64,000 nt of DNA from Cordylochernes scorpioides (lineage: Eukaryota > Arthropoda > Arachnida > Pseudoscorpiones > Chernetidae): NCBI GenBank assembly GCA_030710605.1, contig CP092870.1, forward strand, positions 92,423,029-92,487,028. The letters are read 5' to 3'. Positions 1 to 18,952 of this stretch are shown piece after piece (position 1 is the stretch's first letter; every line of letters starts with the position of its first letter). The notes under the pieces were generated by a model that had not been told where the DNA came from, searched no databases, and worked only from the letters and a program-made list of their open reading frames with translations. Made by a program: the position numbers and the translations under genes.

Positions 1-422
1 TTATTTTAGATTTTTTTTTTAACCTTAACATGTTTATTCACATCTGATATTAGTGCCCTAAGTTGTAAACTTTTTTTCTACTTGTTGTTGTTCAGTACTT
101 TTGTTTGAAGGCATATTGATACTGTTACACTGAAATATCCTGTAAATTACTTATTGAAAATTTTTTTTTCGCCAACTTGTGAGTTTTATCTGCAATCTAC
201 TTAAATGATGTTCTTTATTACTCAAAGTTAATTTTTTAATACTAATAAACATATGATAAAAAAAAGGTTGTAATTAAATTGTCTGCATTGTATAATATTG
301 TCGCATTGAAAAATATAAACGCGAGGAGAGGTAAACACGAACGGCTTTATTATGTAATGGTTTACCTTAAAATTGTATTTACACGCATTTTTATATAGCT
401 ATGTCATAATTCAAAACTATGT

Positions 423-739
423 CTTCTTCTTCTTTCTTATCTTCACACTGGGTGAAGTAGAATGCGTCTGCCTTTGTCATTAAGACTGGGAGTACTACTC
501 AGTGCCAGGTCGACTTAGCTCCAAAAGAAATGGCCGCCTCTAACATGAGGAACAGACGCCATGTGCAGCCGCTCCTAACAAACGCTGCTCATCCTGTATC
601 CCTAGATTAGGAGCCCTTACAGGGTACTATCAGCCGGTCCAGCTGAACCCAGGTTTTTTACAGAGCTTGTTACTGCTTCCCTCTCCTCCTTTTTCATCCG
701 GGCTTGGGACTGGCAAAGTCGGAGTTTACTTTACGTTTA
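423..739 (-). mobile_element. SINE-D copy with GAA tail
   Basis: A roughly 317-bp element read on the minus strand, ending on the left in the complement of a GATAAGAAAGAAGAAG tail. It is flanked by the 11-bp direct repeat CAAAACTATGT at 412-422 and 740-750, which I take as the target-site duplication. The body matches copies at 25688-26059 and 40338-40665. I see no coding frame. Its tail matches that of a LINE family in this window, so it was probably moved by that LINE. Confidence 0.75.
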
Positions 740-750
740 CAAAACTATGT

Positions 751-2288
751 AAATCAATACAATCAAAATTTTTAAAATAAATTAACCCCGTTACAATGTT
801 TTAAATAGTAGCTGAATGTTGTTTCTGTGGAAATTGACCACCCTTTGTTTCATTCACCCTTCTTCTTCTTCTTCTAAACAATTTGTATTGACTCCACAAA
901 ATAAAAAAAAAAGGAATAATAAAGTGCAATTTGGATTATTAGAATTATTAGAAACCCAAGGTAAATAAGACCAAATCAATAAATAGTAAGTGATTTTGCT
1001 GTAACAAGTGTTTAGATTTGGTCTTTATTATATAGCTTGTTTCTAAAAAGGAAGTAAATGTCTTTTAAAATTGAATAGAATTAAGTGGCTTGGATAAATT
1101 CTGTGGTTTTTTATATTTTGTTTCCTGATAAAGAGCTGTCATTAAAATGGGTATTTTACTTGATATTTTAAAGAGAGGAAATATTAAACTAAATTGTAAG
1201 CCCAATATACATGCCCCAGTTTAATAAAGTAAAATGTTGGTACTACAGTTAAACCTGTCTATAGTGCCCCCCCCCTCTTGAAACTCACCAAAATAGGGTG
1301 CTACAGACAGGTCACTTTTAATGTAAATTGCATCGTACTACGTATTTAAAATCGGGTGCTATTTAGAGGGGGCATATATTTTGTTTCCATGATAAAGCAC
1401 AATTTGGATTATAGATTATAATAAAGGGCTGTCATTAAAATGTGTATTTTACTTGTTTCAAGATATTTTATAGAGAGAGGAAATATTAAAACTAAATCGT
1501 AAGTCCAATACATGCCCCAGTTTAATAAAGTACATATGTTGGTACTATATGGGTTACAAGCAAGAATGTGAACTACATTCTCAGGGTGGAAGTTGATATC
1601 ACAGGAGGACAATGTGTCACAGTGATGGGACAATAGACCTCTGACTCACTACCTAGTGGGCATATTGGTCAGCTTTGTGTTGTATTCATTTGAACAAAAA
1701 TGACACCAATAGATTTTTTTTTTGGCTATCTCAAAATTTGCATGGTACAAAGCCAAGATTAACTGATTGCATTACATGCTTGTACTTGGATGCTTCGACT
1801 TATGCTTGAAGAACATGTGCACATTTTGATTTAAAGAAGCCCACAAACCAAAAAAATAAAACCTCTTCACCTTTATTCAGATAATTTTTAGAATGATATA
1901 AAGTTGATTTTTTTTTTTTTGCAGAGAAAGTTTGGGACAAAATAAAAACTTGATAACTAGTTTTAATATGTAGTGAAATACACACACCAGCTTCCTTTAT
2001 AATATCATAATTCTAAAAATCTCTTTAATTTTAAACAACAGTTCCAAATCTGATGTTGTAACTAGGTTTGACATTTTTATTTTTGAGAAATGTGTTTTCT
2101 CAATATGACTATTCCGCACACACCCTCTTGCTCTACAGTGTAAGACAACTGTACCTCTAACACCCAAGGTCATATCTCATTATGCAACATCACACACTGG
2201 TGCTAAAACTACTTCCTCCTGCTTAGTTTTAAATGTTGTTGTTTAGGTTAACAACAGTTATAATCTTCTGTGCCTTTCCCTACACTTT
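751..2288. other. AT-rich non-coding stretch
   Basis: I find no convincing gene. Short ORFs here are chance frames in AT-rich DNA. The only recognisable item is a damaged CAGTTAAACCTGTCTATAG terminal-repeat MITE near 1246. Confidence 0.5.
1246..1372. repeat. Partial M1 MITE (CAGTTAAACC termini)
   Basis: Starts at TA/CAGTTAAACCTGTCTATAG and carries the internal motifs of the copies at 26209, 26653 and 59379, but the right terminal inverted repeat is missing. Non-coding. TA flanks and CAG termini suggest a Tc1/mariner/pogo-type non-autonomous element. Confidence 0.55.
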
Positions 2289-2300
2289 GTTCCACTACTG

Positions 2301-2518
2301 ATAAAGCACAATTTGGATTATAGATTATAGACACAGGAAAATAAGACCTAATCCAAATAATTTAATAGTTTGTGACGTTTAGGCAACAGCATTGCCACCA
2401 TCAGACAAAATAATAAAATGAATAAAATGTTTTATTCTTTTGTCTGATGATGGTGACAATGCTGTTGCCGAAACATCGCACACCATTAAATTATTTGGAT
2501 TAGGTCTTATTTTCTTCT
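2301..2518. mobile_element. PLE family B inverted pair with hammerhead-like core
   Basis: Two arms in inverted orientation, bounded by the 12-bp direct repeat GTTCCACTACTG at 2289-2300 and 2519-2530. The right arm contains CTGATGA at 2444-2450, a GGTGAC/GTTGCC-like stem and then GAAAC at 2470-2474. That is the order of a hammerhead ribozyme core, except for one extra T after CTGATGA. Arm ends match the tail of the GIY-YIG-bearing Penelope-like element at 52882-57981. No ORF is present. Confidence 0.7.
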
Positions 2519-2596
2519 GTTCCACTACTGTTGATGAAGCTAGAGATGAGGATTGTACAGAACAGTGGCTGTTCTATAATACCTCAGGATATAAGG

Positions 2597-2690
2597 TACA
2601 ATTATAGATTAAAAACACAAGGTAAGACCAAATACAAATTAATAAATTGGTTGTGATGTTTCAGTAACAATGCTGTTACTGGGGGAAGTT
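2597..2690 (-). repeat. PLE fragment
   Basis: Degenerate left-arm sequence (TTATAGATTAAAAACACAAG, then a TTTCAGTAACA..TGTTACTG palindrome) matching the family A Penelope-like arm. No clear boundaries. Confidence 0.45.
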
Positions 2691-3419
2691 TTAAAGGCAT
2701 ATATTGGACCATATATACGCACGCGCACACACACCTTTTTATTGGGGCATCCAGCCCTATACATGATTCCCCTCTACAGGATTTAGCAAAGGAAGATATT
2801 TCAAAAGTAAAAACTAGACTACAAGAAGTAATAAGGAAAAGAAAAGAGAGAAGAAAGAAAAAACAAACAGAAAGAAATATAATCATATATACAAAAAATA
2901 AATATTGGACCATATATGTTTTGTTGAGACTGAGGAAGTTCCATCCTAATATTATCATTAGCAATATCTATGTGATTGTATCTCTGGTTATTTATCTTTT
3001 CCCCACAAGAGATAAAGCCTCTCATCATTTCAATGGTTCAGTAAATAATGAGGTTTGAGACAAGATGACCCCAATAAAAAAGAGTCCCCCCCCCCTCATC
3101 CCTCCTTTTTTTTTATGCCATAGTGATCTTGACCTCATTAAATGGGAAAAGTGCAAAAAAGCAAAAACTAGTGTTTTTTTTTTTTTAAATACTCTATATC
3201 AGATGCTTTTGCTTGGCAATTGAGAATTATCAAAAATTAGTTAGTGCTCCTCCAGTTGAGCAATCTCTTTCCTTCTACTGATAACCCTCTCTCTATGAAA
3301 TGGAATGAAATAAATTGCTTTAAAGAGTGAAATGGGCATTCCATTACTGGAGCTGGCACTACCATGATTTTGATGATGGTGTGTGTGTGATGAAAAATAA
3401 ATAACATTATCCATTAATA

Positions 3420-5166
3420 CACCTATCCCCCGATTTACACGGCACTTTTTGACGTGACAACGTCTTAAATTAGGTTGCGGCTGGGAGTCACTTATGAAAA
3501 AGTGTAACGCCCGGTAACGTTACGATGAGTCATCGAACGAGAGTGCTGCGCGCGCAGCGCTAGAGAATTAGGCGCATTGAATCGGCGCATGCTTGTCTTT
3601 GTCTTTCTCGAACGTTCTTGGCGTTGGAAAAACAAGAAAGTGTCATAATACAAGTTCACACGTGTGGTTAAAGTATCGTCAGCTGTGTCTGTAGTGAAAA
3701 TGTGGAGTGCTTAGATTCGTCATTTACAACAACTACAACAATAAAGGTAAATAATTGTACACTGATATTTCATTATCGTAAACTATGATTGATTGATTAA
3801 TTGTTAGATTGACACAAAAGTTGAGAAACTGAGTTTATAGGTTATGTCATACTATTGATAAATGTTGATAGTGTTAAGTAAATTATTAGTTTAAAATTAA
3901 TTAATTAATTAATTATTATTTTTAAATAGTTTCAAATTTATTTAGCAAAAATTTGAACCTTCGATCTGAATAAATGTTTTGATTTTCGAATTGATTCTTT
4001 AAAATTACAAATATTAAGAAAAAGTGGCAGATATAAGAAAACTTTATTTAAACTGTGTTGAGCAAGAATTTTAACATCTAATTTAAGTAAATGTTTTAAT
4101 TTTCAACTTCATCATTTACAATTACAAATTTTATTTAATTTCAAATTTATTTAGCAAAAATTTGAACCTTCGATCTGAATAAGTGTTTTGATTTTCAAAT
4201 ACCAACGCGGCTGGTGGAGTGGCGATCTATCGTAAATTATCATCGACATCTACGGCGGAAGTGTTCCAAGTTGCGATTACAGACGTAACTCGTGTCATTA
4301 AAACCAAGGGTGACATGTGCATGACTGAAGTTACTTGCTTCGCCGCTAATACTAGCTTCAAGTTTATACTCGGTGCTGTATATATTCATCCAGGAGCTAG
4401 TATGCAGGATATTGGAATGTTACTATGGCAAGGACTCGGTCCGTACATTCACAACAGCCAGTACGTGCCACCGTTCGTGCAAGTTGATTCTAGTATACCG
4501 ATTCTTCTGTGTGGTGATTTTAACAAAAACGTAAAGCCTGACAACTCGTTTCTTAAATTCATGAAAAATACGTATAATCTTGATTGCGTATCAAACGTTT
4601 CTAAGTCAACTACGTTAAAAGGAACAACTATCGACTTGACTTTCGCAAGACACATTACAGCAGAAACACTTCCTTTCATTTCATATTTCTCCTATCATCG
4701 TCCTATCCTCAACAAAATCACTCAAATAGGAATTAGTTAAGTTTAAGTTTACATGTACAATGTTTTAGTAAACAAAATATATTTCTATAGTTAAAATTTG
4801 TGCAATTCTTATTTTCATTCAATTCCTTGTTCCTATTGTGCAATTTAATTATATTCATATCAATAAATATTCTACCGTTGTCACGTAAAATCTTCGCCCG
4901 TAAAACCGACTTTACAGGCAACCATTGTTTTTTTTACACGATTTCGCTTTTACACGGTTTTCCAAATAATTATTTTTTATCGCACTATACTAAATGCTAC
5001 TGTGATTGAACACATGCGCTGTGTACACATCTCACGAGGAATCCCGAGCTTATGTGCTGACTACATATTTTAACCTGTCAATGCATTTTATTTCTGTGTA
5101 CACCTATCCCCCGATTTACACATTTTTCTCAGGAACGTATCTACCGTGTAAATCGGGGGATAGGTG
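3420..5166. mobile_element. 1.75-kb TIR element with CACCTATCCCCCG ends
   Basis: The left end reads CACCTATCCCCCGATTTACA after TA; the right end is its inverted copy before TA. A further inward copy of the same terminus lies at 5101, so the last 66 bp (5101-5166) form a small palindrome. The left 300 bp are GC- and CpG-richer than the surroundings (3470-3760), which may be a promoter. The interior carries an endonuclease-like frame (4201-4740) but no recognisable transposase, so this is probably non-autonomous, or two related elements side by side. The superfamily is not identified. Confidence 0.6.
4201..4740 (+). pseudogene. Endonuclease/exonuclease/phosphatase-like fragment
   Basis: An open frame of about 179 codons ends at TAA 4738-4740. 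It has no upstream ATG in good context and runs in from the left, so it is a fragment. Visible motifs are GGVAIYRK, AVYIHPG, a GDFN motif (LLCGDFNKNV) and a C-terminal block IDLTFARH...SYFSYHRPIL. The YxxPG...GDFN...IDLxF pattern fits the apurinic-type (EEP) endonuclease domains carried by non-LTR retrotransposons and some Helitron-like elements. The catalytic SDH at the domain end is replaced by SYH. It lies inside a TIR element, so it was probably captured or is a remnant of that element's own protein. Family assignment is inference from motifs. Confidence 0.55.
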
Positions 5167-5924
5167 TATATGTGAAAAAGGGTAAAAAAATCTAGTGTAA
5201 ACAAATCCTTTAGAATACAGGAAATAATCTTTATTTACAGGCCTGCTAACAAGTATAAGATGATTTTTGAGCCCATTAGAATACTACAGTAGTACCTCTT
5301 CTCTAAAAGACAACACCTAGTTAACTCTTATCCTAGATTTGCTAATTAGCAAAAATTGTCATTTTGGTGATGAGTACTTTTTTGTTAAGAGGTTCTAGTG
5401 CTTTGTGAAATTGATCAGCAAGTTTACATTTACTTATATTTCTTGCATTAAGAAAAAAGGAAGAAAAATATATTTTAAAGCCCACCTGAAAATTGGCAAT
5501 TCAACACTTATGACTAAACTACACCCAACATATCAGCATCCCTTGTTATTAAGCCTGCTTTATCAAAACAGGCCTGGGTACATTTGTGTTACCTCTGCCC
5601 CCCCCCCCCCCCTAGTATTCAGTGTAAAAAATGGCTTCTTGCAGTTGAAAAAAAAAGGTGGGCAAAATTTTTCTTAATCTCTTGCCATAATAGGCATGAG
5701 AAGCATGTTTATAGCATCCATTCCATCAAGTGGGTGTCTAGGTGGACTAGTTTTTACTACAAGGTCAATTACTTAATTCATCATTTTCTTTTAGTATAAT
5801 AGTTAGATATATATTTTTAGGTAGGTAATGTTGTATCAGAGAGTCATAATCAACAATTAATCAATTCTGTCACCGTTTGCTTTTGTGAAGGGAATAAATA
5901 CCCAAATATGGCCATTTCTTATAA

Positions 5925-5995
5925 GCCTCGGTGGTTCAGTGGTAGAATGCTCGCCTGCCACGTGGGCGGCCTGGGTTCGATTCCCGGCCGATGCA
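5925..5995 (+). tRNA. tRNA-Gly (GCC), near-canonical
   Basis: 71 nt with anticodon GCC at 5957-5959 inside CTGCCAC. B box GGTTCGATTCC, intact T arm and discriminator A are all present. The acceptor stem GCCTCGG pairs with CCGATGC except for one C-T mismatch at the third pair. The anticodon and T stems each need one G-T wobble. A run of T after 5996 can end Pol III transcription. The acceptor mismatch leaves open a recent pseudogene or SINE-head origin, but no SINE body follows. Confidence 0.8.
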
Positions 5996-6034
5996 TTTTT
6001 TTTTACAATTTTTTAAAACTCATTTATATTATTA

Positions 6035-6234
6035 TCTTATATATAAAAGTCAATGTCTGTTTCGCGTTAAACTCAAAAACTACTGAACCAATTGGTACCA
6101 AATTTTGCATGTCGCTTTTTATAAACCCGTATTGCTATTCTATGGCACTTCTACCATTTATTATTGATGTTATTTCAGTATGAAGGAAATTGCATTCGGG
6201 GGAATTCTCGGGCGAAGCCGGGTCATTCGTCTAG
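6035..6234 (+). mobile_element. 200-bp non-autonomous Helitron
   Basis: Begins with TC after A (TCTTATATATAAAAGTC) and ends with CTAG before T. About 11 nt upstream of the end is the hairpin CGGGCgaaGCCGG. These are the diagnostic Helitron features: TC start, 3' hairpin, CTRR end, insertion between A and T, no TSD. No coding capacity. It lies 40 bp downstream of the tRNA-Gly. Confidence 0.85.
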
Positions 6235-6299
6235 TGTTGTATAAGTGTGAGAAAGTAGAATCTCATGAGTGTAAAATCATGAAAAAAAAAAGGTCAAGT

Positions 6300-12755
<6,456 letters not shown>

Positions 12756-12986
12756 GTAAGTGTTGTCCTTTACCCCATCATTTAATATCATTCAACATTG
12801 ATTGGAGGTGTAGTTTATTGATTATTAAAAACTGAGGGTTTTTTGGTGTTTAGAGCCCCTTTCTAAGGGTGGGGTGTTTTTTTATTTCTATAATGTTTTT
12901 TTTTTATTCCCCTTCTTGGCAAGCTTCATAATCTTTGGAGTTACATACAGTCTTAATAAAAATGTAATCAAAGAATATTCCAAGTA

Positions 12987-13048
12987 CAGTGGAACCTCCC
13001 TATAACAGCTATCATGGTCCTAAGTGATGTTATAGGGAGGTTTGACTA
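12987..13048. repeat. 62-bp mini TIR element
   Basis: Almost only two inverted ends: CAGTGGAACCTCCCTATAAC and its near inverse, flanked by TA. It abuts the next MITE. Confidence 0.55.
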
Positions 13049-13050
13049 TA

Positions 13051-13215
13051 CAGTAAAACCCCAATAAAACGAACCTGGGATACAGCAATTCTTTCCTTAT
13101 ACGAACCTGAAATAATTCCCATTTATATTTTATAATAAAGTGAACTCTATGACTATATATAACGAATCATGGCTATAGTGAACCACATGGGTTTTGTTAT
13201 AGAGGGGTTTTACTG
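13051..13215. repeat. Short M3-type MITE
   Basis: 165 bp with CAGTAAAACCCC termini and TA flanks, plus internal ACGAACC and TATAGTGAACC motifs. It is an internally deleted relative of the 1.29-kb element at 23626-24912. Confidence 0.7.
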
Positions 13216-13597
13216 TATTTTTTTTTTTATATAAAATTGTTACTTATATGGAAAAAAGATTTTAAAGATATTTAAAATGCATATTATATAATTTATATGC
13301 AAATATCAAAAGGAGACCCATTACTAAGACCAAATATAATCCAACTCTCTTTTGAAATTGGTCATTAATGGGATTGAATTGGAACTGCGCCTATTTTTGC
13401 TTTTGAAATAAGCAGGAGCTATAATACTGCATGATTGCATAGTACAGCTCTTATGTTCTGGGGCTGAGATTTAAGCCAGACTTCTAAACATACCTTTGTT
13501 GGCAATTTATGTAGAAAGTGACTTCTTTAATCACTTCTAGGGTATCAGCCCCATAAATTGTATTGTTGAAGTTGTCTTACTTAAGGATTTTTTTTTT

Positions 13598-13690
13598 TTT
13601 TTGCTTATCCCTTGTACACCTGGTACAGGCCATGATAATCATGGTGGGTAGGCTGCTTTTACTGTAAGTGAACCACATGTCTACACTTAT
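13598..13690 (-). mobile_element. SINE-T 3' fragment
   Basis: Poly-T, then the complement of GGGATAAGC and the SINE-T body on the minus strand; the tRNA head is absent. Confidence 0.7.
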
Positions 13691-13977
13691 TTAAGAATGA
13701 GTGACGGCAACGATGTTTGACCTCCCATTTTGGAGGTGGCACCTCCAATGATGTATTGAAGCGAGGTTACAAATTAACAGAGGCCAATATAGGGTGGGCA
13801 ATAAGGGGAGAAATGTCTTTACATTCATTTATGATAAAAATATAATTTTAAAAAATCTCTATAGTGCTTGGATCAACTTTTTTACACCTAGCACTTTTTA
13901 GAGCAACTAATTTACCAAGTGTATCACCAATTCACATAGCATTAATCAATTTTTCATAGCATATAATCATTTTATCA

Positions 13978-14050
13978 TAAAACAACTCAATGAGCATGAA
14001 CTCATGGAATTCGTGTAATATATACACAAGGAGATAAGAAACATTTTTTT
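13978..14050 (+). mobile_element. LINE-alpha 3' end
   Basis: AACAACTCAATGAGCATGAA to GGAGATAAGAAAC: the last coding residues and the tail of LINE-alpha, severely 5'-truncated. Confidence 0.65.
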
Positions 14051-14437
14051 TTAAAGCTAATTCAATTTCTTTCAATTCCAAACAATTATTTATTTATGCT
14101 TATGAGGTGATACAGCAGCGTATTTACAATTAGAGAGGAGACAAAATGAATTAAATCTAGAAAAAAGAAGTGAGGACATATCGGTCATTAAAGTCTGAGA
14201 GGCAAGGCCTTCAGCCAGTTCAGGGCTTCCGGGGTGACAGAATGGAGATTCCTCCATTGAATTTGTACAGCGGGCAGTCATCTAGTATATGGGACATTGA
14301 TTGTGGGACGTTGCAAACAATGGGGGTGAAAGAGGCTGCGAAAGTAAAGTGGAGGAGACTAGTGTAGAAATCTACCTACCATCTTTCTCTCTCTAGTTAA
14401 GTACTACTGCACTACTTATTTCTTCTTGTTTTTCCAG

Positions 14438-14457
14438 ATTTAAAGAGATATTTTTAA
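14438..14457 (+). CDS. PPP2R1A: Candidate last coding exon of PP2A-A
   Basis: A good acceptor (TTGTTTTTCCAG) is followed by a frame that, joined to the A left over from the 12755 exon, adds six residues (NLKRYF) and then TAA. This would bring the protein to about the expected length. The sequence is too short to recognise, so this is a phase-compatible guess only. Confidence 0.35.
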
Positions 14458-14479
14458 AAATGCGATATTATGGCAACAA

Positions 14480-16225
14480 ACAGTAAGTATTGTGTCTCTC
14501 CTGTAATACTTGTGGCATGTGTCCCCCAGTAGCTGTGGCAACGCATGGTGCTGCTTTGTTACAATCATGGGAGGGCCACTCTCTAGCCTACAGGTGACAT
14601 TGTTACTTGGTCGTCTTAGTGAGGTGCAATTTGTGGATTATACAATAGAAACGTAAGATCACATCCTAATAAAATGTGTGATATTTTGATAACAATAGTG
14701 TTTAGCGAAAAATCTTACATAACTTATTCATTTGGATGTGGTTTGGTTACTGTTTGTTTTTTTAATTTGGGTTTTAACTGTCTAGTATTGTGATGTTCTG
14801 TTAACCAACAAAACAAGCTAAGAGAAAGTGTGTGCCCAACCTCCCCCCCCCCCATTTGTTATTTATCTCATTCCATTTTAGTGTGCTGTTTTAATAGATT
14901 TTACTTTATCTCCTTTACTGTGTGTGCCCTAGTTTTTTTCTCTCCCCCCTTGGCATACATTTTGTCCTTCTCTAAACCCCCCCCCTCCTTTTCCAAACCT
15001 GCCTAGCTCCAATATTGACCACCCCCCCCCCACCCCACTTGTATTTTTGGAACAAAACATTAACCACCAACTAAAATTTAAAAAAATGCCAACATTCCAC
15101 ATATAGAAAGGTCATTGTAAGTTTTAACCCAGCTAAAATTATATAACCTTTTATAAAAATAGGTTTTAAAATGTTACTGCCCACCCTCTCCATGCCAATT
15201 GAATAAATGGTGCTGAGTCTTTGAAGTGGGCTAATATAATGGTAATTGAACTGGTGACCTTCTGAAATTTGATATGCACAATTGCTCAAATCTTTCTGAT
15301 GGTGGTAATGCCACTCACTATCCCCCCCCAAAAAAAATCTCTATAGTAAACAAATGAAAAAGTTGTGTGCCATGGTGTACTCAAGGTTGATTTAATGGTC
15401 ACCAAAATGGCAGCCCCTCTCAACATGATAGCTAGTGTGCTTATAGCTCTGGTGCAATGAGAAAATATTGTAGATTAAGCTGTCCAATATTTTCTCATTG
15501 GATAGTAGGAAATTGTTTTGATTTGGTAAATAATTTTCAAATAGAGTTTCTATGTGATATTTAATGTATTAATACATTTAATCTCTCCCCATACTATATA
15601 TATCAAATTATAAGTTTTATTGGAAATTTTGTAGCACCCTGATTTAGCTCCATAAAAGACATGCTTTGGTCTTAATGCTAGTGGTCTTTGATAGGCTTCA
15701 TTCACTACCTCTACCTAACTTTTTAAATAGGACTTTGAAACCTAATATTTAAGAAACATGTTTTATATATTTCTTTAGGTACCAAAAGTGGCACTCATCC
15801 TTTAAACATGCATTAAAACAATGCATTTTAGGTTTTTGCCAATCTCAACATTTTGTACCGAGATGATAATCCAAATTACATTGATTTAATGCATTTTTAA
15901 AAAGATGTGCCACTTTTGGGACATGAATATTATCCCCCTGCAACTTTGTTATTTTACTTATTTACATATACAACATGTACCTTAAATATGATGGTGTATG
16001 TACAGTTGATCCTCATTATTACATTTAGTCTTTAAGCTTCAATTGTTTGACTCTGTGATAATAAATAAAAAAAATCTTGGTCTGGAGTAATGTTGTCATA
16101 AAGTTTGTCAGCCCATCAATTTGTACAGTATTGTAGAGCCTTTAGTTTCCCAATGGACAGGTTTGTATCCCAAATGTGTGAGGTGTTTCTGGTTATAATT
16201 TCTACATTGTGTTATATGTAGTTTA
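14480..16225. other. Non-coding AT-rich region
   Basis: No gene is recognised. It contains homopolymer C tracts near 14845, 14975 and 15020 and scattered low-complexity sequence. Confidence 0.45.
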
Positions 16226-16392
16226 CAGTAGAACCTCCATGAGAGGACACCCTCTCTACAAAGGACAGATTTCATTTGCAAAATTAATATTTTAACTATT
16301 TAGCAACTCTCTTTCAAGTAGGAGGACATCTCTCTCTAAAGGGCACTTTGGCTCTGCAAATAAGTGTTGTCTTTTACAAGGAGGTTCTACTG
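16226..16392. repeat. M2 MITE (CAGTAGAACCTCC)
   Basis: 167 bp with inverted ends CAGTAGAACCTCC...GGAGGTTCTACTG and TA flanks. The internal AGGACA/TGTCCT motifs and the TTTAGCAACTCTC block are shared by at least seven more copies in the window. Non-coding. Confidence 0.8.
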
Positions 16393-16399
16393 TAATCCG

Positions 16400-17340
16400 G
16401 TCTAGTCAGCTGTCTCCTATAGTTTTAAAGAACTAACCTCTCTAACTCACACCTACCATATAATCCAGAAGTTAATGACATCCACTAACCTCTCCTAGCA
16501 CAGGCTGTGTGTTCTAGCCAATTTAGCCGCCCTCTAAACTGAACAAGACCTGCTGCTGCTGTCCCCCACCTAGCTTCTCATCTTAGAGTTTCCTCGTTGG
16601 CCGCCCACCTTTGTTGTTTTTGATATAAACTCTCTTCTATATATATATAATACTTAGATAATTCATCCCCTCCCTACAGGTTATGTACGTGCTGCGGTTG
16701 CCTCCCTCCCTCCCTACCTTACTCTGATAATCATGGCCACTTTTTTTTTTTTTATTGTTTCTATTTTTTACTACTACGGCCCTTCATTTTTTCCTCTCCC
16801 CTTTCTCTCTTTGATTTTTTTTTTTTAATAATCTTTTTACCCGATTGTGTCACTTGTTTAGGAGAGATTTAGTACTCGTAATCATTGTAATGTTTTTTTG
16901 TAAGTTCTTTGTTAGAATGTTTGCAGAACAACAGGCAACAAACCAACAAGGGTAGATCTACTACTGCTACCACTTTACTTGTCTCCCCCCCCCCCCCCTC
17001 CTCCTCTTCATTATATAAACACTTTTATGATAAAATAAACATGTATAAAAAAAACTGAATAAATTTGATCTTGATGATGACTCCTTAAATGTGTGTGGTG
17101 GTGTTTTTTTTACTGTGTTGGCACTTTCTGTCAATATGACTCATTGTGTATGTAAATAATGGAATGTAAGAGGTCATTGGAAAGGTGGTCTAAACTTTTG
17201 TTTTTTTTACTACTACGACTCTGCATCAAATCCTGCATTGGACACTTTCTAATTTAAAAAACAAAAAAAAATGCTTTATTGGCCCCTGATTCTTGTAAAA
17301 GTTCAAAAGAGAATTTATTACATATTAAAGCTTTATATAG
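16400..17340. other. Non-coding low-complexity region
   Basis: Pyrimidine-rich and poly-T/poly-C stretches. A very degenerate SINE-T head may lie at 17181-17260 (GGTGGTCTAAAC...CCTGCATTGGACAC). No gene seen. Confidence 0.4.
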
Positions 17341-17344
17341 ATGA

Positions 17345-17960
17345 ACACATACATAAAGGACAACATTGAATGAACCTACCATCAATAACAGCTTTTAATA
17401 ACTGTTGAAACCAACTGCAGTCAGTAATGAGATGGGTCTTGAGAATGTTTGCCATTGCATCCATTATAGTAGCTCTCAGAGTTTAGTCAACAGTGTTGTG
17501 GAAATGACTATTGGTATCCTTCTCAACTATGCTCCACATGTAATAGTCCTGCGGCATCTGGGTGACCAAACATTAGGTGAGATATGATTGTGAATGCTCT
17601 CTATTCTTGGGTTGTTCTGGCTGTATGAGACTGTGTTGAGTCTTGTTAAAAAAAAAAACTAGAGCCTCCGTCATGCTAAAGTAGCGATCCAAGGCTTGAC
17701 AATTGTGGCTAACACCTTGTGTGACTTGTACCTGAAGTATAAAAATGTGGAAGCATCACCTTCACTACTAACAAAACCAAGAACCATCAATGATGCTGGA
17801 AATTTGGTATGCATGACCATAGGTACCTCATCAGGACTTTTGCACAGCTATCGATCATTTTTATGCTTAACCCTGTGGTCCTGAATGAAGTTATTGTCTG
17901 AAAAACCAGATCATTCCTGGCTCCTCATGATGAGCTTGTTCAAAAAGAACTTGGCTCTGG
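17345..17960 (-). pseudogene. Tc1/mariner-like transposase remnant
   Basis: Minus-strand translation shows, in order, MVMHTKFPASLMVLGFVSS, then TIVKPWIA, then NHISPNVW, then DYYMWSIVEKDTNSH and ANIPKTHLITDCSWF. These match the order of blocks in the catalytic half of Tc1/mariner transposases (the VKxPxSxMVxG block through the DYxVWGxxE block). Stops and frameshifts separate the blocks and the N-terminal DNA-binding part is not seen, so this is a dead copy. No terminal repeats were recognised. Confidence 0.7.
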
Positions 17961-18952
17961 TCAAGCGGTTTGCCTTGGTTCTTTCAGACATGAACTGACC
18001 TCTTCACACTACTTATGATTTGTAACGGAGGTCATTGATAGATATGTTATATATATAAAAAAGATTTCTGTTGATCTTTGATTATCCCGAGGTTTATGCT
18101 ATGATAATGCAGTCGTGGTTAAAATCTTGAAAGTATAATAAATTAAATAGTTTTGATCAGAGATTTCTTTAATTGAGCTAAAGGAATATATATAAAATAA
18201 TTTGATAAAGTACTGCCTGGCTTAAGAATCTAAAAAATGAAAAACTTATTTACATAATGTACAAAAGATTTGAGCCAGCTACACGGGAAACAACGACGAG
18301 TTTTTATATGGGAAGCGTGACCTCTGGCGGTCGATTTTACAGAGTATTTGAATTTATGAAATATAATTTTTTTTTTTAAATGATATTTTAATATAACATA
18401 TATAGGTTAGACTTTTTAATAAGACTTAGATGTGGCTGTCGTTTTAATCTACTTCTAGACCTCTTAAAAGTTTGCTATTTTACAGAATTTCAATCCTGTG
18501 CCTATATTTAAAATTTTAGGTGGCATACACACATGTGGTGGTACAGAATAGAACCTATATATTAATTGGACCTACAGGAGTCCTCCAGCATATGTCCAGA
18601 GACGAGTCTGACATTCCGAGAGCATTTCCTTCCATCAGACTGCACCAGCCAAAAATTGATCCTACTCCGCGAGGAACCAGACTTCCAGCTGTGGGAAATC
18701 TCTACTGTTGTGGCAACAGGAAGACCCCAGGTTCAAATGGGCTTGGATCTAGGTGGGCCCCATTACATTCATTACTGGCCAAAATATTTTCAAAGCATCT
18801 CAAAATAGGCCACTTCCTTGTCCCTGGAAAGTTTGCCCACCTCATTCTTATCCCTAAAACTTCTAGGTATGTACAGAGCCATTACTCTAGTAAACAACTT
18901 AGCAAAAGTGTTTGAAAGATGCACTTTGGCCAGACTCCAATGGCTGGCAGAT

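Noticed and set aside
3470..3760. CpG-rich segment as promoter/exon 1 of PP2A-A
   Set aside because: It lies inside the TIR element and has no frame matching the expected PP2A-A N-terminus.
14170..14367. 65-codon ORF
   Set aside because: No domain, no splice context; likely transposon debris.
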